Source of the DNA: Cumulibacter soli
Lineage (GTDB): Bacteria > Actinomycetota > Actinomycetes > Mycobacteriales > Antricoccaceae
Assembly (NCBI RefSeq): GCF_004382795.1
Contig: NZ_SMSG01000007.1
Span: forward strand, 62,001 to 126,000
DNA: 64,000 nt
Direction: 5' to 3'
Position numbers and translations under genes: made by a program
Part shown: positions 52,041 through 60,796 of the stretch, in pieces
How the letters are laid out: every line of letters begins with the position of its first letter
Position numbering within the stretch: the first letter of the stretch is position 1
The notes under the pieces: generated by a model
Seen by the model: only the letters and a program-made list of their open reading frames with translations
What the model was told of the DNA's origin: nothing
Databases searched by the model: none

Positions 52041-53606
52041 ATGCGAGTTTCTGTCAAGATCGCCGCCGCACTGGCAGTCACGTTGCTAGTCGCCGGCTGC
52101 GGTGATGCACCCGACTCTGGCTCCTCCGACGCCGACGGGCTGCCCACCAGCGTCCCGCTCGCTGATGACTACGACCCGGATGCTCACCTCACCTGGGCGC
52201 ATAACACCTTCGCGTTCGACTGGGACCCGATCCGCAGCGTCACCGGCGCCGACCTGCCGTTCTTCGATCCGGTGTACGACCGGCTACTGAACCAGACCGG
52301 CGACGGCGAGATCGTCCCGATGCTGACCGAGGAGTTCACCCCGGCCGAGGACAACAAGTCCATCACGCTCAAACTTCGCGACGGCCTCACGTACTCGGAC
52401 GGCACGCCGTTCGACGCAGAGTCGGTCAAGTTCAATCTCGAACGCACCACCGGCCCCGACAGCAAGATCTCTGGCGAGGTCTACCAACTTGAGTCCGTCG
52501 AGGTCATCGACCCGTTGACGGTCAAGATCAACGTCACCGGCTCGCTCGGTTCGCTGGTGACCGCATTGGCGGCACGCCCGGGAATCATGGTGTCGCCGGC
52601 GGCGGCCAAATCCGGCGCTCTCGACAAAGGTCCGGTAGGCATCGGTCCGTACCAAGTCACCAATTCCGTCCCCGGCGACAAGGTCGACTACGAAAAGACC
52701 CCCGACTATTGGGATCCCGACGCGCAGCACGTCGCGACCATCACCTACTACCTAATGACCGACGACCAGACCCGCATCAATGCGCTCAAGACCGGAGAAC
52801 TGGACGGCGCTCAGCTCAGTGGCGATCAGATCAACACCGCATTGAACTCCGATTTCAATGTGATCTCGAAGGCCGGCTCGCCCATGCTCTACTTCGCGGT
52901 GAATACCGACCAGGAGCCGTTCGGTGACCCGGAGGTCCGCAAGGCGCTCAATATGGCCGTCGACCGCGAGGCTGTGTCGCAGGGCCTGTTCGACGGCTAC
53001 TGCACCCCGCAAATCCAGCCGTTCCCTGCTGATAGCCCCGGCTACAGCAAGAAGATCGGCGATGGGCTCGATGTTTTCCCGTACGACCCGGCACAGGCCA
53101 AGGAGATCTTGGAGTCCAAGGGAGTCACGAGTCTGGACGTCCGAGTGGTCACGCCGGTCGTGACCCTGTACACGGCATTCGGCGAGGTACTCCAGCAACA
53201 GTTGAAGGAGATCGGCCTCAACATCGAGGTCCGTCCGCTTTCACCCGTCGAGCAAGTTCAGCAATTCTCCATCGACAAGACGGCGAAGATGTTCGAGTCG
53301 GCCACGACCGGCATTAACGACCCGGATGCCTTGTACGGCCGCTATGTCTCGCCGGAGGCGCTGTTCAATCCCGGCAACGAAGAGTACCCAGAGTTGAACG
53401 AGTACGCCGCCGCCGGAGCGGCCGATATCGATCCCGCCAAGCGCGCGCCGCATTATGAGGACTACATGGACGCGTGGGTCGAATCGCCGCCGCACTTCGT
53501 CCCGGTCTGCAGCGTCGAATTAGCCCAAGGCTTCACCGACAAGATCTCGGGCCTCGACTCGCCAAACGGACGCATGCTGTTTCGCAACGTCGCCAAGAGC
53601 GAATAA
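52041..53606 (+). CDS. Orphan ABC substrate-binding lipoprotein, family 5
   Basis: A 521-residue lipoprotein with lipobox LLVAGC (Cys about residue 20) and a Ser/Asp-rich linker. It is a close paralogue of the receptor at 30757: both share FSDGTPF-like/YSDGTPFDAESVKFNLER, DDQTRINALK(S/T)GELDGA, GYCTPQIQPFP and YMDAWV. No permease or ATPase gene adjoins it, so it may use a shared DppBCDF complex such as that at 21.8-27.6 kb. AAGGAAA precedes the ATG. Confidence 0.9.
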   Translation: MRVSVKIAAALAVTLLVAGCGDAPDSGSSDADGLPTSVPLADDYDPDAHLTWAHNTFAFDWDPIRSVTGADLPFFDPVYDRLLNQTGDGEIVPMLTEEFTPAEDNKSITLKLRDGLTYSDGTPFDAESVKFNLERTTGPDSKISGEVYQLESVEVIDPLTVKINVTGSLGSLVTALAARPGIMVSPAAAKSGALDKGPVGIGPYQVTNSVPGDKVDYEKTPDYWDPDAQHVATITYYLMTDDQTRINALKTGELDGAQLSGDQINTALNSDFNVISKAGSPMLYFAVNTDQEPFGDPEVRKALNMAVDREAVSQGLFDGYCTPQIQPFPADSPGYSKKIGDGLDVFPYDPAQAKEILESKGVTSLDVRVVTPVVTLYTAFGEVLQQQLKEIGLNIEVRPLSPVEQVQQFSIDKTAKMFESATTGINDPDALYGRYVSPEALFNPGNEEYPELNEYAAAGAADIDPAKRAPHYEDYMDAWVESPPHFVPVCSVELAQGFTDKISGLDSPNGRMLFRNVAKSE

Positions 53607-53725
53607 TCGCGCAGCGACTGCGAACGTGGCCGGACGATGGACTCCTCGCGAACCAGGAGACGAGTCGCCGCCCGGCCGCGTCTGCTGCAGCGTTCGATGA
53701 CAACCGGGGATGAGAGACTCAGTGC

Positions 53726-54268
53726 ATGACCGTTCGACGGCTGGTTCCTGTGTCCATGCTTGCCTGCGCGCTCGTGCTCGGCGCCTGCGCTGATGATTCG
53801 GATTCCTCGACAACACCCGACGACACATCGCCCGCGTCCGATGGGCAGATTACGTCGAAGGAACCGCTTACGATCCACCCCGTGGCAGACCAAGCCGCAG
53901 GCGAGTGTCCCGCCGTCGATGAACCACAGCTCGCGTTGCCGGATCCGACCTCCGAAGATTGCCTGATCCTCGATGAGCCGGCGATGGCGCCCACGCAGTT
54001 CGAGGGCGTCGAAGCGACCCTGGATCCGAATCTCGGTGCGTGGGTGGTCAACCTGACCCTGATCGATGCCGACTCGGAGACTTTTGGCGAACTGACCGCG
54101 CAGACTGCTCAACTGGATCCGCCGCAGAACCGCATCGCGCTCGTTTTGGACGGCTCGGAACTGCTGGTCGCACCGGTCGTCGCCGACCGAATCGTCGGCC
54201 CGGTTCAAATCTCTGGAGGCTTCTCCGAGACCGACGCCAAGGACATCGCCGAAGCGCTCGGGGGCTGA
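53726..54268 (+). CDS. Lipoprotein with a SecD P1-head-like C-terminal domain
   Basis: A 180-residue lipoprotein: signal peptide with lipobox VLGAC (Cys about residue 20), an acidic Ser/Thr/Asp linker of about 25 residues, then a domain with two Cys (GECPAVDEPQ, SEDCLILDEP). The end, LDPPQNRIALVLDGSELLVAPVVADRIVGPVQISGGFSETDAKDIAEAL, reads like the SecDF P1 head (PQ.RIA.VLDG.V.SAP.. ..G...I.G.FT...A..LA..L). It is not part of a secD gene. Its role is unknown; it may bind an extracytoplasmic partner or polypeptide. Confidence 0.75.
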   Translation: MTVRRLVPVSMLACALVLGACADDSDSSTTPDDTSPASDGQITSKEPLTIHPVADQAAGECPAVDEPQLALPDPTSEDCLILDEPAMAPTQFEGVEATLDPNLGAWVVNLTLIDADSETFGELTAQTAQLDPPQNRIALVLDGSELLVAPVVADRIVGPVQISGGFSETDAKDIAEALGG

Positions 54269-54378
54269 GGTCGTCAGCGTGGTTCATCACCTCATACCTT
54301 TCGCCACCGACCGGCCTACGTGATTAGGTGAATCCGGTTCCCGCGAGCCAGCCATCCAGCCCAGCCAGGAGTACGCCG

Positions 54379-55257
54379 ATGACCTTCCGTTACGACGAAA
54401 CCGCCCGCAACCTCGCGCGCCAGGCATATCAGGAACTCGAACCACTGCACGTCATCGCCTACTTCGGTCCCCAGGTCGCCGAGGTCAATGACGAGGAGGG
54501 TATGACCTTCTTCGGGTCATACTTCGGCTGGCGCGCAGCACCGTTGGGCGATATCCCCGCCGCGTTGGTCACGGCCACCTTCTACAACTTCAGCCCGCGC
54601 GCGACCGAGCCAGGCTGGGACTCGGCCCGCGCCACACGCACCCCATCGCAACTGCTGGATGCACGCGAACGGGTGGCAGATAAAGCGCTGACCCGCGCGC
54701 TCGGCGATCTACTCTCGAGCCCGGAACTCCCTCGTACTGTCGAGCGCCTGAACGCAGCGCTCGCGGCCGCACCCAAGGGAGGTCGGCCGTTGGGCGCCGC
54801 AAACCTCGACCTGGCACGCGATCTGGCACCGCATGTTGCGCTATGGCAGGCAACCGCGACCTTCCGCGAATTACGCGGGGACGGACACATCGCGTCATTG
54901 GTCGCCCACGAGATCACGCCGTGCGAGTCAGTTGTCTTCCACGAAGCTGACCGCGATCCTGCGCTACCAGGCGGGCGGATGGGACGCGAGCGTGCCAAGA
55001 ATTCCCGCGCCTGGAACGACGACGAATGGGCCGAGGCCCTCGACGCGCTGCGGGTGCGGGGGCTGTTGGAGGCGGACGCCGAGCGGCTAACCGCCAAAGG
55101 ATCCGAGCTATATCAGCTGATCGAGGATGAGACCGACGACGCCGGCGCCGGGGTGTGGGCATCGATCGAGGATCCGCTGAACCTGCTCGCCGCTGCCCGC
55201 CCCTTCGTCCACGCCGTTATTGACGCGGGCATACTGCCACCCAGGTATCAGAAGTAG
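54379..55257 (+). CDS. SCO6745 family protein
   Basis: A 292-residue soluble protein of the actinobacterial SCO6745 family, whose function is not known. Family marks are the opening ARQAYQELEPLHVIAYFGPQV, FFGSYFGWRAAPLG, FYNFSPR and a winged-helix-like C-terminal part with NDDEWAEALDALRVRGLLEADAERLTAKG. AGGAG lies 9 nt before ATG 54379; the frame to 54328 lacks such a site. Its 3' end overlaps the convergent GntR gene by 41 nt. Confidence 0.8.
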   Translation: MTFRYDETARNLARQAYQELEPLHVIAYFGPQVAEVNDEEGMTFFGSYFGWRAAPLGDIPAALVTATFYNFSPRATEPGWDSARATRTPSQLLDARERVADKALTRALGDLLSSPELPRTVERLNAALAAAPKGGRPLGAANLDLARDLAPHVALWQATATFRELRGDGHIASLVAHEITPCESVVFHEADRDPALPGGRMGRERAKNSRAWNDDEWAEALDALRVRGLLEADAERLTAKGSELYQLIEDETDDAGAGVWASIEDPLNLLAAARPFVHAVIDAGILPPRYQK

Positions 55258-56011
55258 CGTCACCCGGCGGGGGTTCGCTGCGAATCAGGATGCGCATCCG
55301 CCCACTCGGCGCGTCTCGCTGCAGATACAACAGCGGCACCCCAGCCCGGTCGGAGTTCAGCCCACATCGGCGCAGTAACGGCGATCCGGTGCTCACCCCG
55401 AGCACCTCGGCGTCACGTGGACCGGCTGGAACGGCGTCAAAGGACCGCCACGCGTAGTACATATCGTGACCGACGATGTCTCGCAGCATGGAATGGTCGA
55501 AGGACTCGTTGCCCCGCTGCCTGATCTGCTCGACGCTCCATGCGGTGCGCGTCCATAACTGAGTTCGGATGATCGGCGCGCCATCGAGGATGTGCACCAG
55601 TTCCAGCCAGGTGAGTCGTCCACGTCCGAGGTGCTCGGCAGCATCCGCGGGCGCATCGACCTCGGCCACGTCAAGCAGGCTCTCCCGCAACTGACGTCCC
55701 TGCTCCTGCATGGCGCGGGTGGATCGTTCATGTTGCACCGCCCAGTCCCACGGCGACATTTCGACCTCGAACGGCTCGAGTCGCGGGGCCACGAACGTCC
55801 CGCTGCCTTGCCGGCGCACAATCAGCCCGACCCGCGCGAGTTCGGAGAGCGCTTGTCGCACAGTGAGCCGGTTGACCCCGAACTCGGCCGCGAACCCGAT
55901 CTCGGTCGGCAACTTGGCTCCCGGTTCGAGGACACCAGTGTCAATCAAGTCCCGAATTGCGTCATGCACCTGCACGTGCAGCGGCAGTTGTTCGGATCGA
56001 GGTGCGGCCAT
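55217..56011 (-). CDS. GntR family regulator, HutC/PhnF subgroup (UTRA domain)
   Basis: A 264-residue regulator. The winged helix (about residues 10-75) has LPTEIGFAAEFGVNRLTVRQALSELARVGLIVRRQGSGTFV, and the rest is a UTRA ligand domain with LTWLELVHILDGAPIIRTQLWTRTAW and LLRRCGLNSDRAGVPLLYLQRDA. PhnF-type members repress phosphonate/phosphate uptake genes. It is divergent from phnD, and TCATCTAGA sites lie upstream of both genes. The arrangement matches Mycobacterium smegmatis phnF-phnDCE. Confidence 0.9.
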   Translation of the reverse strand: MAAPRSEQLPLHVQVHDAIRDLIDTGVLEPGAKLPTEIGFAAEFGVNRLTVRQALSELARVGLIVRRQGSGTFVAPRLEPFEVEMSPWDWAVQHERSTRAMQEQGRQLRESLLDVAEVDAPADAAEHLGRGRLTWLELVHILDGAPIIRTQLWTRTAWSVEQIRQRGNESFDHSMLRDIVGHDMYYAWRSFDAVPAGPRDAEVLGVSTGSPLLRRCGLNSDRAGVPLLYLQRDAPSGRMRILIRSEPPPGDATSDTWVAVCPRQ

Positions 56012-56017
56012 GGCCGA

Positions 56018-56030
56018 AGTCTAGATGACT
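56018..56030. promoter_or_regulatory. GntR operator candidate, regulator side
   Basis: AGTCTAGATGACT, on the minus strand AGTCATCTAGACT, contains TCATCTAGA, the same core as the palindrome at 56120. It begins 7 nt upstream of the GntR start, as expected for autorepression. Confidence 0.5.
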
Positions 56031-56119
56031 GGAACTATCCCGACTCGCTCCCCACTTCGCCCACACCGCTGCTTCTTTGGTAGTTCTCCGGCGGTTCACC
56101 AAGCTCTGCGGAGCCGTTA

Positions 56120-56135
56120 ATTCATCTAGATGAAT
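56120..56135. promoter_or_regulatory. GntR operator candidate, phnD side
   Basis: ATTCATCTAGATGAAT is a perfect 16-bp palindrome with 8-bp half-sites, 34 nt before the phnD start. HutC/PhnF regulators bind such symmetric sites with a TA-centred core. Confidence 0.65.
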
Positions 56136-56169
56136 CTGGAGGAGTCTCGCCCCCTCACCAAGGAATCTC

Positions 56170-57036
56170 ATGAAATCCACCGGACCTACCCTCCTGGCCG
56201 CCGGCGTACTGAGCGCCGTCACCCTGCTCAGCGGCTGCACTTCCGGCGCCTCCGCCGACGACAACCCCGACGTCATCGAGTTCGGCGTACCGCCGGGCGA
56301 AGCCGACCCTGAGATGCTCGAGAAGATGCAGCCCACCGCTGACCTCGTCTCCGAAGCCGCCGGCGTGGACGTCAACGTGACCAAGACCAGCGACTACCTC
56401 GCGATTGTCGAGGCTATGCGCTCGGACCTACTGGACGTGGCGATGTTCAGCCCGATGCCGACCGTAATCGCGCAAGGCGTCGCCGATATCGAGCCGCTCG
56501 CGGTGGCACTCGGCGCGCCGTACTCGACCTACATCATCTGCAGCCCCGATGCCGGCGTCGACGACCTCGCCGACGTCCAGGACCACTCCATGGCGTTCGT
56601 CGATCCGGGGTCCACCAGCGGCAACTACATTCCCCGCCTCATGCTGACGCAGGCCGGGGTAGATCTCGAAGCCCTCGAGTCGACGTTCGCCGGCGGGCAC
56701 GACGTCGCGGCGCTATCGGTCAAGCAAGGCAGCACCGATTGCGCCGCCGTGGCGTCGATGCTGTTGCCGGATCTGGTGTCCTCCGGCACGATCGCCGAGT
56801 CCGACTACGAGATCGTCGCCGAATCCGATCCGCTGCCCATTTCCATGGTGGTCATCGCCCGCGAAGGTCTCTCGCAGGACATCAAGGACCAGATCACCGA
56901 GGCGTTCCTCGACGCACCACAGGAGGTGCTCGACACCGTCGGTGCCACCGAGTTCGTGCCCGCCGAAGACGCCGACTGGACCATCTTCGAAGAGGCCGCG
57001 AAGGAGCTCGGCGTGGAACTGGACGAGGTCGAATGA
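56170..57036 (+). CDS. phnD: Phosphonate/phosphite-type ABC substrate-binding protein PhnD
   Basis: A 288-residue lipoprotein, lipobox TLLSGC (Cys about residue 23). Family marks are IEFGVPPGEADPEM, the SDYLAIVEAMRSDLLDVAMFSPMP ligand loop and VDPGSTSGNYIPRLML. It captures a phosphonate, phosphite or organophosphate outside the membrane for PhnC/PhnE. GGAGGAG lies upstream with the operator palindrome. The stop overlaps phnC as ATGA. Confidence 0.92.
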   Translation: MKSTGPTLLAAGVLSAVTLLSGCTSGASADDNPDVIEFGVPPGEADPEMLEKMQPTADLVSEAAGVDVNVTKTSDYLAIVEAMRSDLLDVAMFSPMPTVIAQGVADIEPLAVALGAPYSTYIICSPDAGVDDLADVQDHSMAFVDPGSTSGNYIPRLMLTQAGVDLEALESTFAGGHDVAALSVKQGSTDCAAVASMLLPDLVSSGTIAESDYEIVAESDPLPISMVVIAREGLSQDIKDQITEAFLDAPQEVLDTVGATEFVPAEDADWTIFEEAAKELGVELDEVE

Positions 57037-57812
57037 GCACCCCACTGCTGCAGGCAAACGACGTATCGTTCGCGTACCCCGATGGCACGAAGGCGCTGAA
57101 TCAGGTCAACGTGCGAGTTCAGCAGGGCGAGATCGTCGCGGTTCTCGGCCCGTCCGGCGCAGGAAAGTCGACGCTGTTTCGCTGCCTGGCTGGTCTTGAG
57201 ACAGTCGGCGACGGCGCGATCTTGCTCGATGGAACGGATCTGGCCGGGCTGCACGGCTCGACCAGACGGCGCACCCTCGCCCGGATCGGGCTGGTGTTCC
57301 AGGAATTTCACCTGGTCGGCCAGGCAACGACCCTGAGCAATGCGTTGATCGGGCGGCTCGCACACGCGCCGCTGTGGCGCAGCCTGCTACACCTCACCAG
57401 TCCCGCAGATCGCGAATATGTAGTGGAACTGCTGGTGCGACTAGGCCTACGCGACCAGATTCGTAAGCGGGCCGATCAGCTCTCCGGTGGGCAACGGCAG
57501 CGCGTTGCGCTCGCACGCGCGCTCGCTCAGCGTCCGACGGTGCTGCTCGCCGACGAACCGGTCGCGAATCTTGATCCCGTACTCGCCGCCGGGGTCGTGG
57601 ACGACATCGTCCGTATGGTGCGCGCAGAAGGTCTGACCACCGTCCTGAACCTGCACGATGTCGATCTCGCGCGCCGCGTTGCCGAACGCATCATCGGTAT
57701 GCGCACGGGCGCGGTATTGTTCGACCTCCCCGTTGATCAGGTCACCGACGAGCGGCTCGCCGAGTTGTACGGCGGCGTATCCGGGCCCGCGCTCGTTTCG
57801 GCGGCATCATGA
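57033..57812 (+). CDS. phnC: Phosphonate-type ABC transporter ATP-binding protein PhnC
   Basis: A 259-residue ATPase: Walker A GPSGAGKST (residues 39-47), signature LSGGQRQRVALARAL, Walker B VLLADEPVANLDP, and the PhnC-type Q-loop region LVFQEFHLVGQATTLSNALIGRL. An open frame reaches 56739 in the phnD gene, but ATG 57033 overlaps the phnD stop and gives the normal N terminus. It energises import through PhnE. Confidence 0.94.
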   Translation: MSTPLLQANDVSFAYPDGTKALNQVNVRVQQGEIVAVLGPSGAGKSTLFRCLAGLETVGDGAILLDGTDLAGLHGSTRRRTLARIGLVFQEFHLVGQATTLSNALIGRLAHAPLWRSLLHLTSPADREYVVELLVRLGLRDQIRKRADQLSGGQRQRVALARALAQRPTVLLADEPVANLDPVLAAGVVDDIVRMVRAEGLTTVLNLHDVDLARRVAERIIGMRTGAVLFDLPVDQVTDERLAELYGGVSGPALVSAAS

Positions 57813-58633
57813 AACTCATGGAGCACCCCACCCAGGGGACAAAACCTGACGACGTTTCGAAGCTCGCCAAACTCCGCCAACCAAGTGCGTTGACGATCGC
57901 AGGCGCGATCGTCGCCGTGCTCATCTTCATCGTGTCGGCGCGCACCAGCGAACTATCCATCGGCACGTTGATCAACGGTCTGCCGGCCATCGCAGACTTC
58001 GTCTCCCGAATGTTTCCGCCGGACTGGTCAGAACTGGGCACCGCGATCGAGTTGATGTGGGAGACGCTGGGCATCGCGCTCACCGGCACGCTGCTCGGCG
58101 TGGTGTTCGCCGTACCACTAGCGTTGCTGGCTGCACGCACGGTCACCCCGAATCCGTGGATTCGTCAGCCGGTCCGGTTCGTGGTCAATGTTTTCCGCGC
58201 CATACCCGAGTTGATGTTCGCGCTGATCTTTGTCTCTGCGGTCGGCCTCGGTGCGCTGGCCGGGACACTGGCGATCATCGTGGGCACCAGTTTCGGCGTC
58301 GCCCGGTTGTACTCCGACATCTTCGAGGCCGCCGACATGCGGGCGTGGGAGGCGGCGGCCGCTACCGGCGCCCGAAAGTCCCAGCGGATCAGTTGGGTGT
58401 TGCTGCCCCAACAACTGCCAACTATGGCCAGCTACTGCCTGTTGATCCTCGACAGCAACGTGCGCGCCGCGACGCTGCTGGGCCTGGTGGGCGCCGGCGG
58501 CATCGGCATGGAGATGCAAACCAAACTGCGGCTCTTCGACTACGGCGCCGTGATGACCATCGTGATCGTCGTGCTGGTCGTCGTCATCGCCTTGGACCAA
58601 CTGTCCTCGTACCTACGAAAGAAGCTCGTATGA
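57809..58633 (+). CDS. phnE: Phosphonate-type ABC transporter permease PhnE
   Basis: A 274-residue permease with about six membrane helices; typical PhnE pieces are LWETLGIALTGTLLGVVFAVPLALLAARTVTPN and the ATPase-contact loop AWEAAAATGARKSQRISWVLLPQQLPTMASY. The start overlaps the phnC stop (ATGA) and the stop overlaps the phosphatase start (ATGA), so the transporter and phosphatase are translated as one unit. Confidence 0.94.
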   Translation: MKLMEHPTQGTKPDDVSKLAKLRQPSALTIAGAIVAVLIFIVSARTSELSIGTLINGLPAIADFVSRMFPPDWSELGTAIELMWETLGIALTGTLLGVVFAVPLALLAARTVTPNPWIRQPVRFVVNVFRAIPELMFALIFVSAVGLGALAGTLAIIVGTSFGVARLYSDIFEAADMRAWEAAAATGARKSQRISWVLLPQQLPTMASYCLLILDSNVRAATLLGLVGAGGIGMEMQTKLRLFDYGAVMTIVIVVLVVVIALDQLSSYLRKKLV

Positions 58634-59340
58634 CCATCCCCGTCATGGATCAACTCGTCAATCTGCGCGATGTCGCCGATGCGGTCCCAGCGATCACACC
58701 GGGCATACTGCTACGTAGCGATGCGCCGTACGCCGGTGATCGCCACGACTACCGCGTCACGTGGCCGCCGCGAACCGTGGTTGATCTGCGTGACCTGACC
58801 GAAAGCGACTCGCCGAACCCGCTCGCGCAGGCCGCACGAGTGCACCACCTACCGCTGCTCGACGGTCGAGCACGCGATGTCTCCGCGATGCCGCCGAGCC
58901 TCGGTGAGCTCTACCTGACAATGCTGTGCGAGCCGGCCGCGAGTCGGCTCGTCGCCGCGATCGAACTCATCGCAACGGGCCCTGCACCGGTATTGGTGCA
59001 CTGCGCCGCGGGTAAAGACCGAACCGGCGTGACCATCGCACTCGCGTTGGCACTCGTGGGCATCGACGATGAGGCCATCACCGCCGATTACGCCCTCACC
59101 GCGGCAGCGATGGACGACGTACACGCGCGACTCGGCACAACCCACGCGCATCTCACCGCCGATGTCCTCGGCTCGATACCGGAGGACTTCATGACCGCAG
59201 CACCGGAATCGATCGGCGCGGTGCTGGCCGAGTGGCGCTCGAGGCGGTCCGGCGCGCTGGGCTGGTACCTCGATCATGGTGGGTCCGCCAGGACGGTCGC
59301 GCTCCTGCGCGAGCGGCTGCTGCTGGTGAGCACCGGATGA
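58630..59340 (+). CDS. Tyrosine-phosphatase-like protein in the phn operon, copy 1
   Basis: A 236-residue Cys-dependent phosphatase of the MptpB-like Y_phosphatase3 group. The P-loop is HCAAGKDRTG with nucleophile Cys125 and Arg131; an N-terminal NLRDVA and LLRSDAP..GD, and VDLRD, are family marks. Such enzymes hydrolyse phosphoester bonds of phosphotyrosine, phosphoinositides or small phosphate esters; they do not cleave C-P bonds. ATG 58630 overlaps the phnE stop, so its product probably acts on what the transporter imports. About half of its residues match copy 2. Confidence 0.87.
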   Translation: MTIPVMDQLVNLRDVADAVPAITPGILLRSDAPYAGDRHDYRVTWPPRTVVDLRDLTESDSPNPLAQAARVHHLPLLDGRARDVSAMPPSLGELYLTMLCEPAASRLVAAIELIATGPAPVLVHCAAGKDRTGVTIALALALVGIDDEAITADYALTAAAMDDVHARLGTTHAHLTADVLGSIPEDFMTAAPESIGAVLAEWRSRRSGALGWYLDHGGSARTVALLRERLLLVSTG

Positions 59341-59425
59341 ATTCCAGGTGCGCGCGGAGCGTCCCGCGGCGATTTGTGGCTATCGTCGATGTTCGAGCAG
59401 CCGAACAACAACCGCGAAGGATGCC

Positions 59426-60139
59426 ATGACCGCCGAGACTCCGCTAGACCTCGCCCGCCTCGTCAACCTTCGCGATGTGGCGGCGGGGGTCCCTGGCCTT
59501 CGCCGCGACATGCTCCTGCGCAGCGACGCACCGCGGTCGGGCGACCGGCACGAGGGATACCTGACGCACTGGCCGCCACGCACCATCATTGATCTGCGGG
59601 ACGCCGAGGAACGTGACGGTCAGCCGCATCCGTTCGACGGTTCGGCCGCCGTGCATTACCTGCCGCTCCTCAACGGTCGCGCCAGGGACACCTCGTCCTA
59701 TCCGGACTCGCTCGGCGAGCTTTACGTACAGATGCTCACCGCTCCGGGAGCCGGCTATTTGGTCTCCGCGATCGAAGCGATCGCCACCGGAGACGGGCCG
59801 GTACTGGTGCATTGCGCGATCGGTAAGGATCGCACCGGGGTCACAGTGGCGCTCGCATTGACGTTGGCCGGGGTGGACGACGAATCGATTATCCGCGAGT
59901 ACGCCCTGACGAATGCCGTGATGGACCGAGTGCGTGCGCGTACCGGCACCGTTCGTGCGCATGTGGCCGGTGAACAGGCCCGCCGACTGTCCGATGACTT
60001 CGCCGGTGCGCCGAGTGCCGCGATCGAAATGGCGCTCGGCGCCTGGCGAGCGCATCGCGGTGGCGCGCTGGGGTGGTACCTCGACAACGACGGATCCCCG
60101 CAGATCGTGGCCGCGCTGCGGGCACGTCTGCTCGACTAG
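59426..60139 (+). CDS. Tyrosine-phosphatase-like protein in the phn operon, copy 2
   Basis: A 237-residue paralogue of the preceding gene: P-loop HCAIGKDRTG with Cys130 and Arg136, NLRDVA, LLRSDAPRSGD, WPPRTIIDLRD and a closing GALGWYLDNDGS. AAGGA precedes ATG 59426; the open frame to 59348 overlaps the end of copy 1. It lies 85 nt after copy 1, so it may have its own control or be co-transcribed. A perfect hairpin follows at 60147. Confidence 0.87.
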   Translation: MTAETPLDLARLVNLRDVAAGVPGLRRDMLLRSDAPRSGDRHEGYLTHWPPRTIIDLRDAEERDGQPHPFDGSAAVHYLPLLNGRARDTSSYPDSLGELYVQMLTAPGAGYLVSAIEAIATGDGPVLVHCAIGKDRTGVTVALALTLAGVDDESIIREYALTNAVMDRVRARTGTVRAHVAGEQARRLSDDFAGAPSAAIEMALGAWRAHRGGALGWYLDNDGSPQIVAALRARLLD

Positions 60140-60146
60140 CTATTCA

Positions 60147-60170
60147 GCACCTCGCCGTTGGGCGAGGTGC
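60147..60170 (+). terminator. Hairpin after the phn/phosphatase operon
   Basis: A perfect 10-bp stem GCACCTCGCC/GGCGAGGTGC with the loop GTTG, 8 nt after the second phosphatase stop. There is no T run, so it is a GC-rich terminator-like hairpin. Confidence 0.6.
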
Positions 60171-60181
60171 GGCGTACGGTG

Positions 60182-60694
60182 ATGCGCATGGACGCACGCG
60201 AGGTACTCATCGACGGGATCGGCCGCAGCCAGGAGGTGTGCCATCAGGTGCTGGACGGGCTTTCGACTGCGGACGTCAACTGGCGGCCGGGCTCAGAGGC
60301 CAATTCGATCACCTGGCTGATCTGGCACATTGCCCGTGAACAGGACGTGCAGATCGCGCCGCTACATGGCACCGACCAAGTCTGGCTACGAGAGGGCTGG
60401 GTCAAGCAATTCGGACTCGACCTGCCACCAAAGTCCATGGGGTACGGGCATACCCCCGAGGACGTCGGCAAAGTCGTCGTCACCGACACCGGACTACTCA
60501 CCGGATACCTCGACGCGGCGACCGCCGCCACGATCGACTACTTCAAGAGCGTTGACGTGACCACCTTGGACGAGGTGATCGACAAGAACTGGGAGCCGCC
60601 GGTGACCCGCGCCGTCCGCCTGGTCAGCATTGTCGACGACGCCGCTCAGCATGCCGGGCAGGCGGGCTTCCTCCGGGGGCTACTGCCCCGCTGA
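60182..60694 (+). CDS. DinB family / DUF664 protein
   Basis: A 170-residue four-helix-bundle protein of the DinB/mycothiol-transferase-like group. Metal-binding His are probably in ITWLIWHIAREQD and DDAAQHAGQAGFLRGL, and LSTADVNWRPGSEANSI is typical. Such proteins often use mycothiol in actinobacteria, but the reaction here is unknown. ATG 60182 and ATG 60188 are both possible; both lie after the terminator-like hairpin. Confidence 0.82.
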   Translation: MRMDAREVLIDGIGRSQEVCHQVLDGLSTADVNWRPGSEANSITWLIWHIAREQDVQIAPLHGTDQVWLREGWVKQFGLDLPPKSMGYGHTPEDVGKVVVTDTGLLTGYLDAATAATIDYFKSVDVTTLDEVIDKNWEPPVTRAVRLVSIVDDAAQHAGQAGFLRGLLPR

Positions 60695-60796
60695 ACCGTC
60701 ACGTCATTTCGACGGGTTGCCGCACCGGTCGCGTCCCGCCCTAGCGACGAATCAGACAGCCGCGCGCACCGTACGCACGGCTAAACTTTCAGGTGT

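Noticed and set aside
58057-58629. Long extension of the first phosphatase into phnE
   Set aside because: It is an out-of-frame reading of phnE; the ATG at 58630 overlaps the phnE stop and starts the conserved domain.
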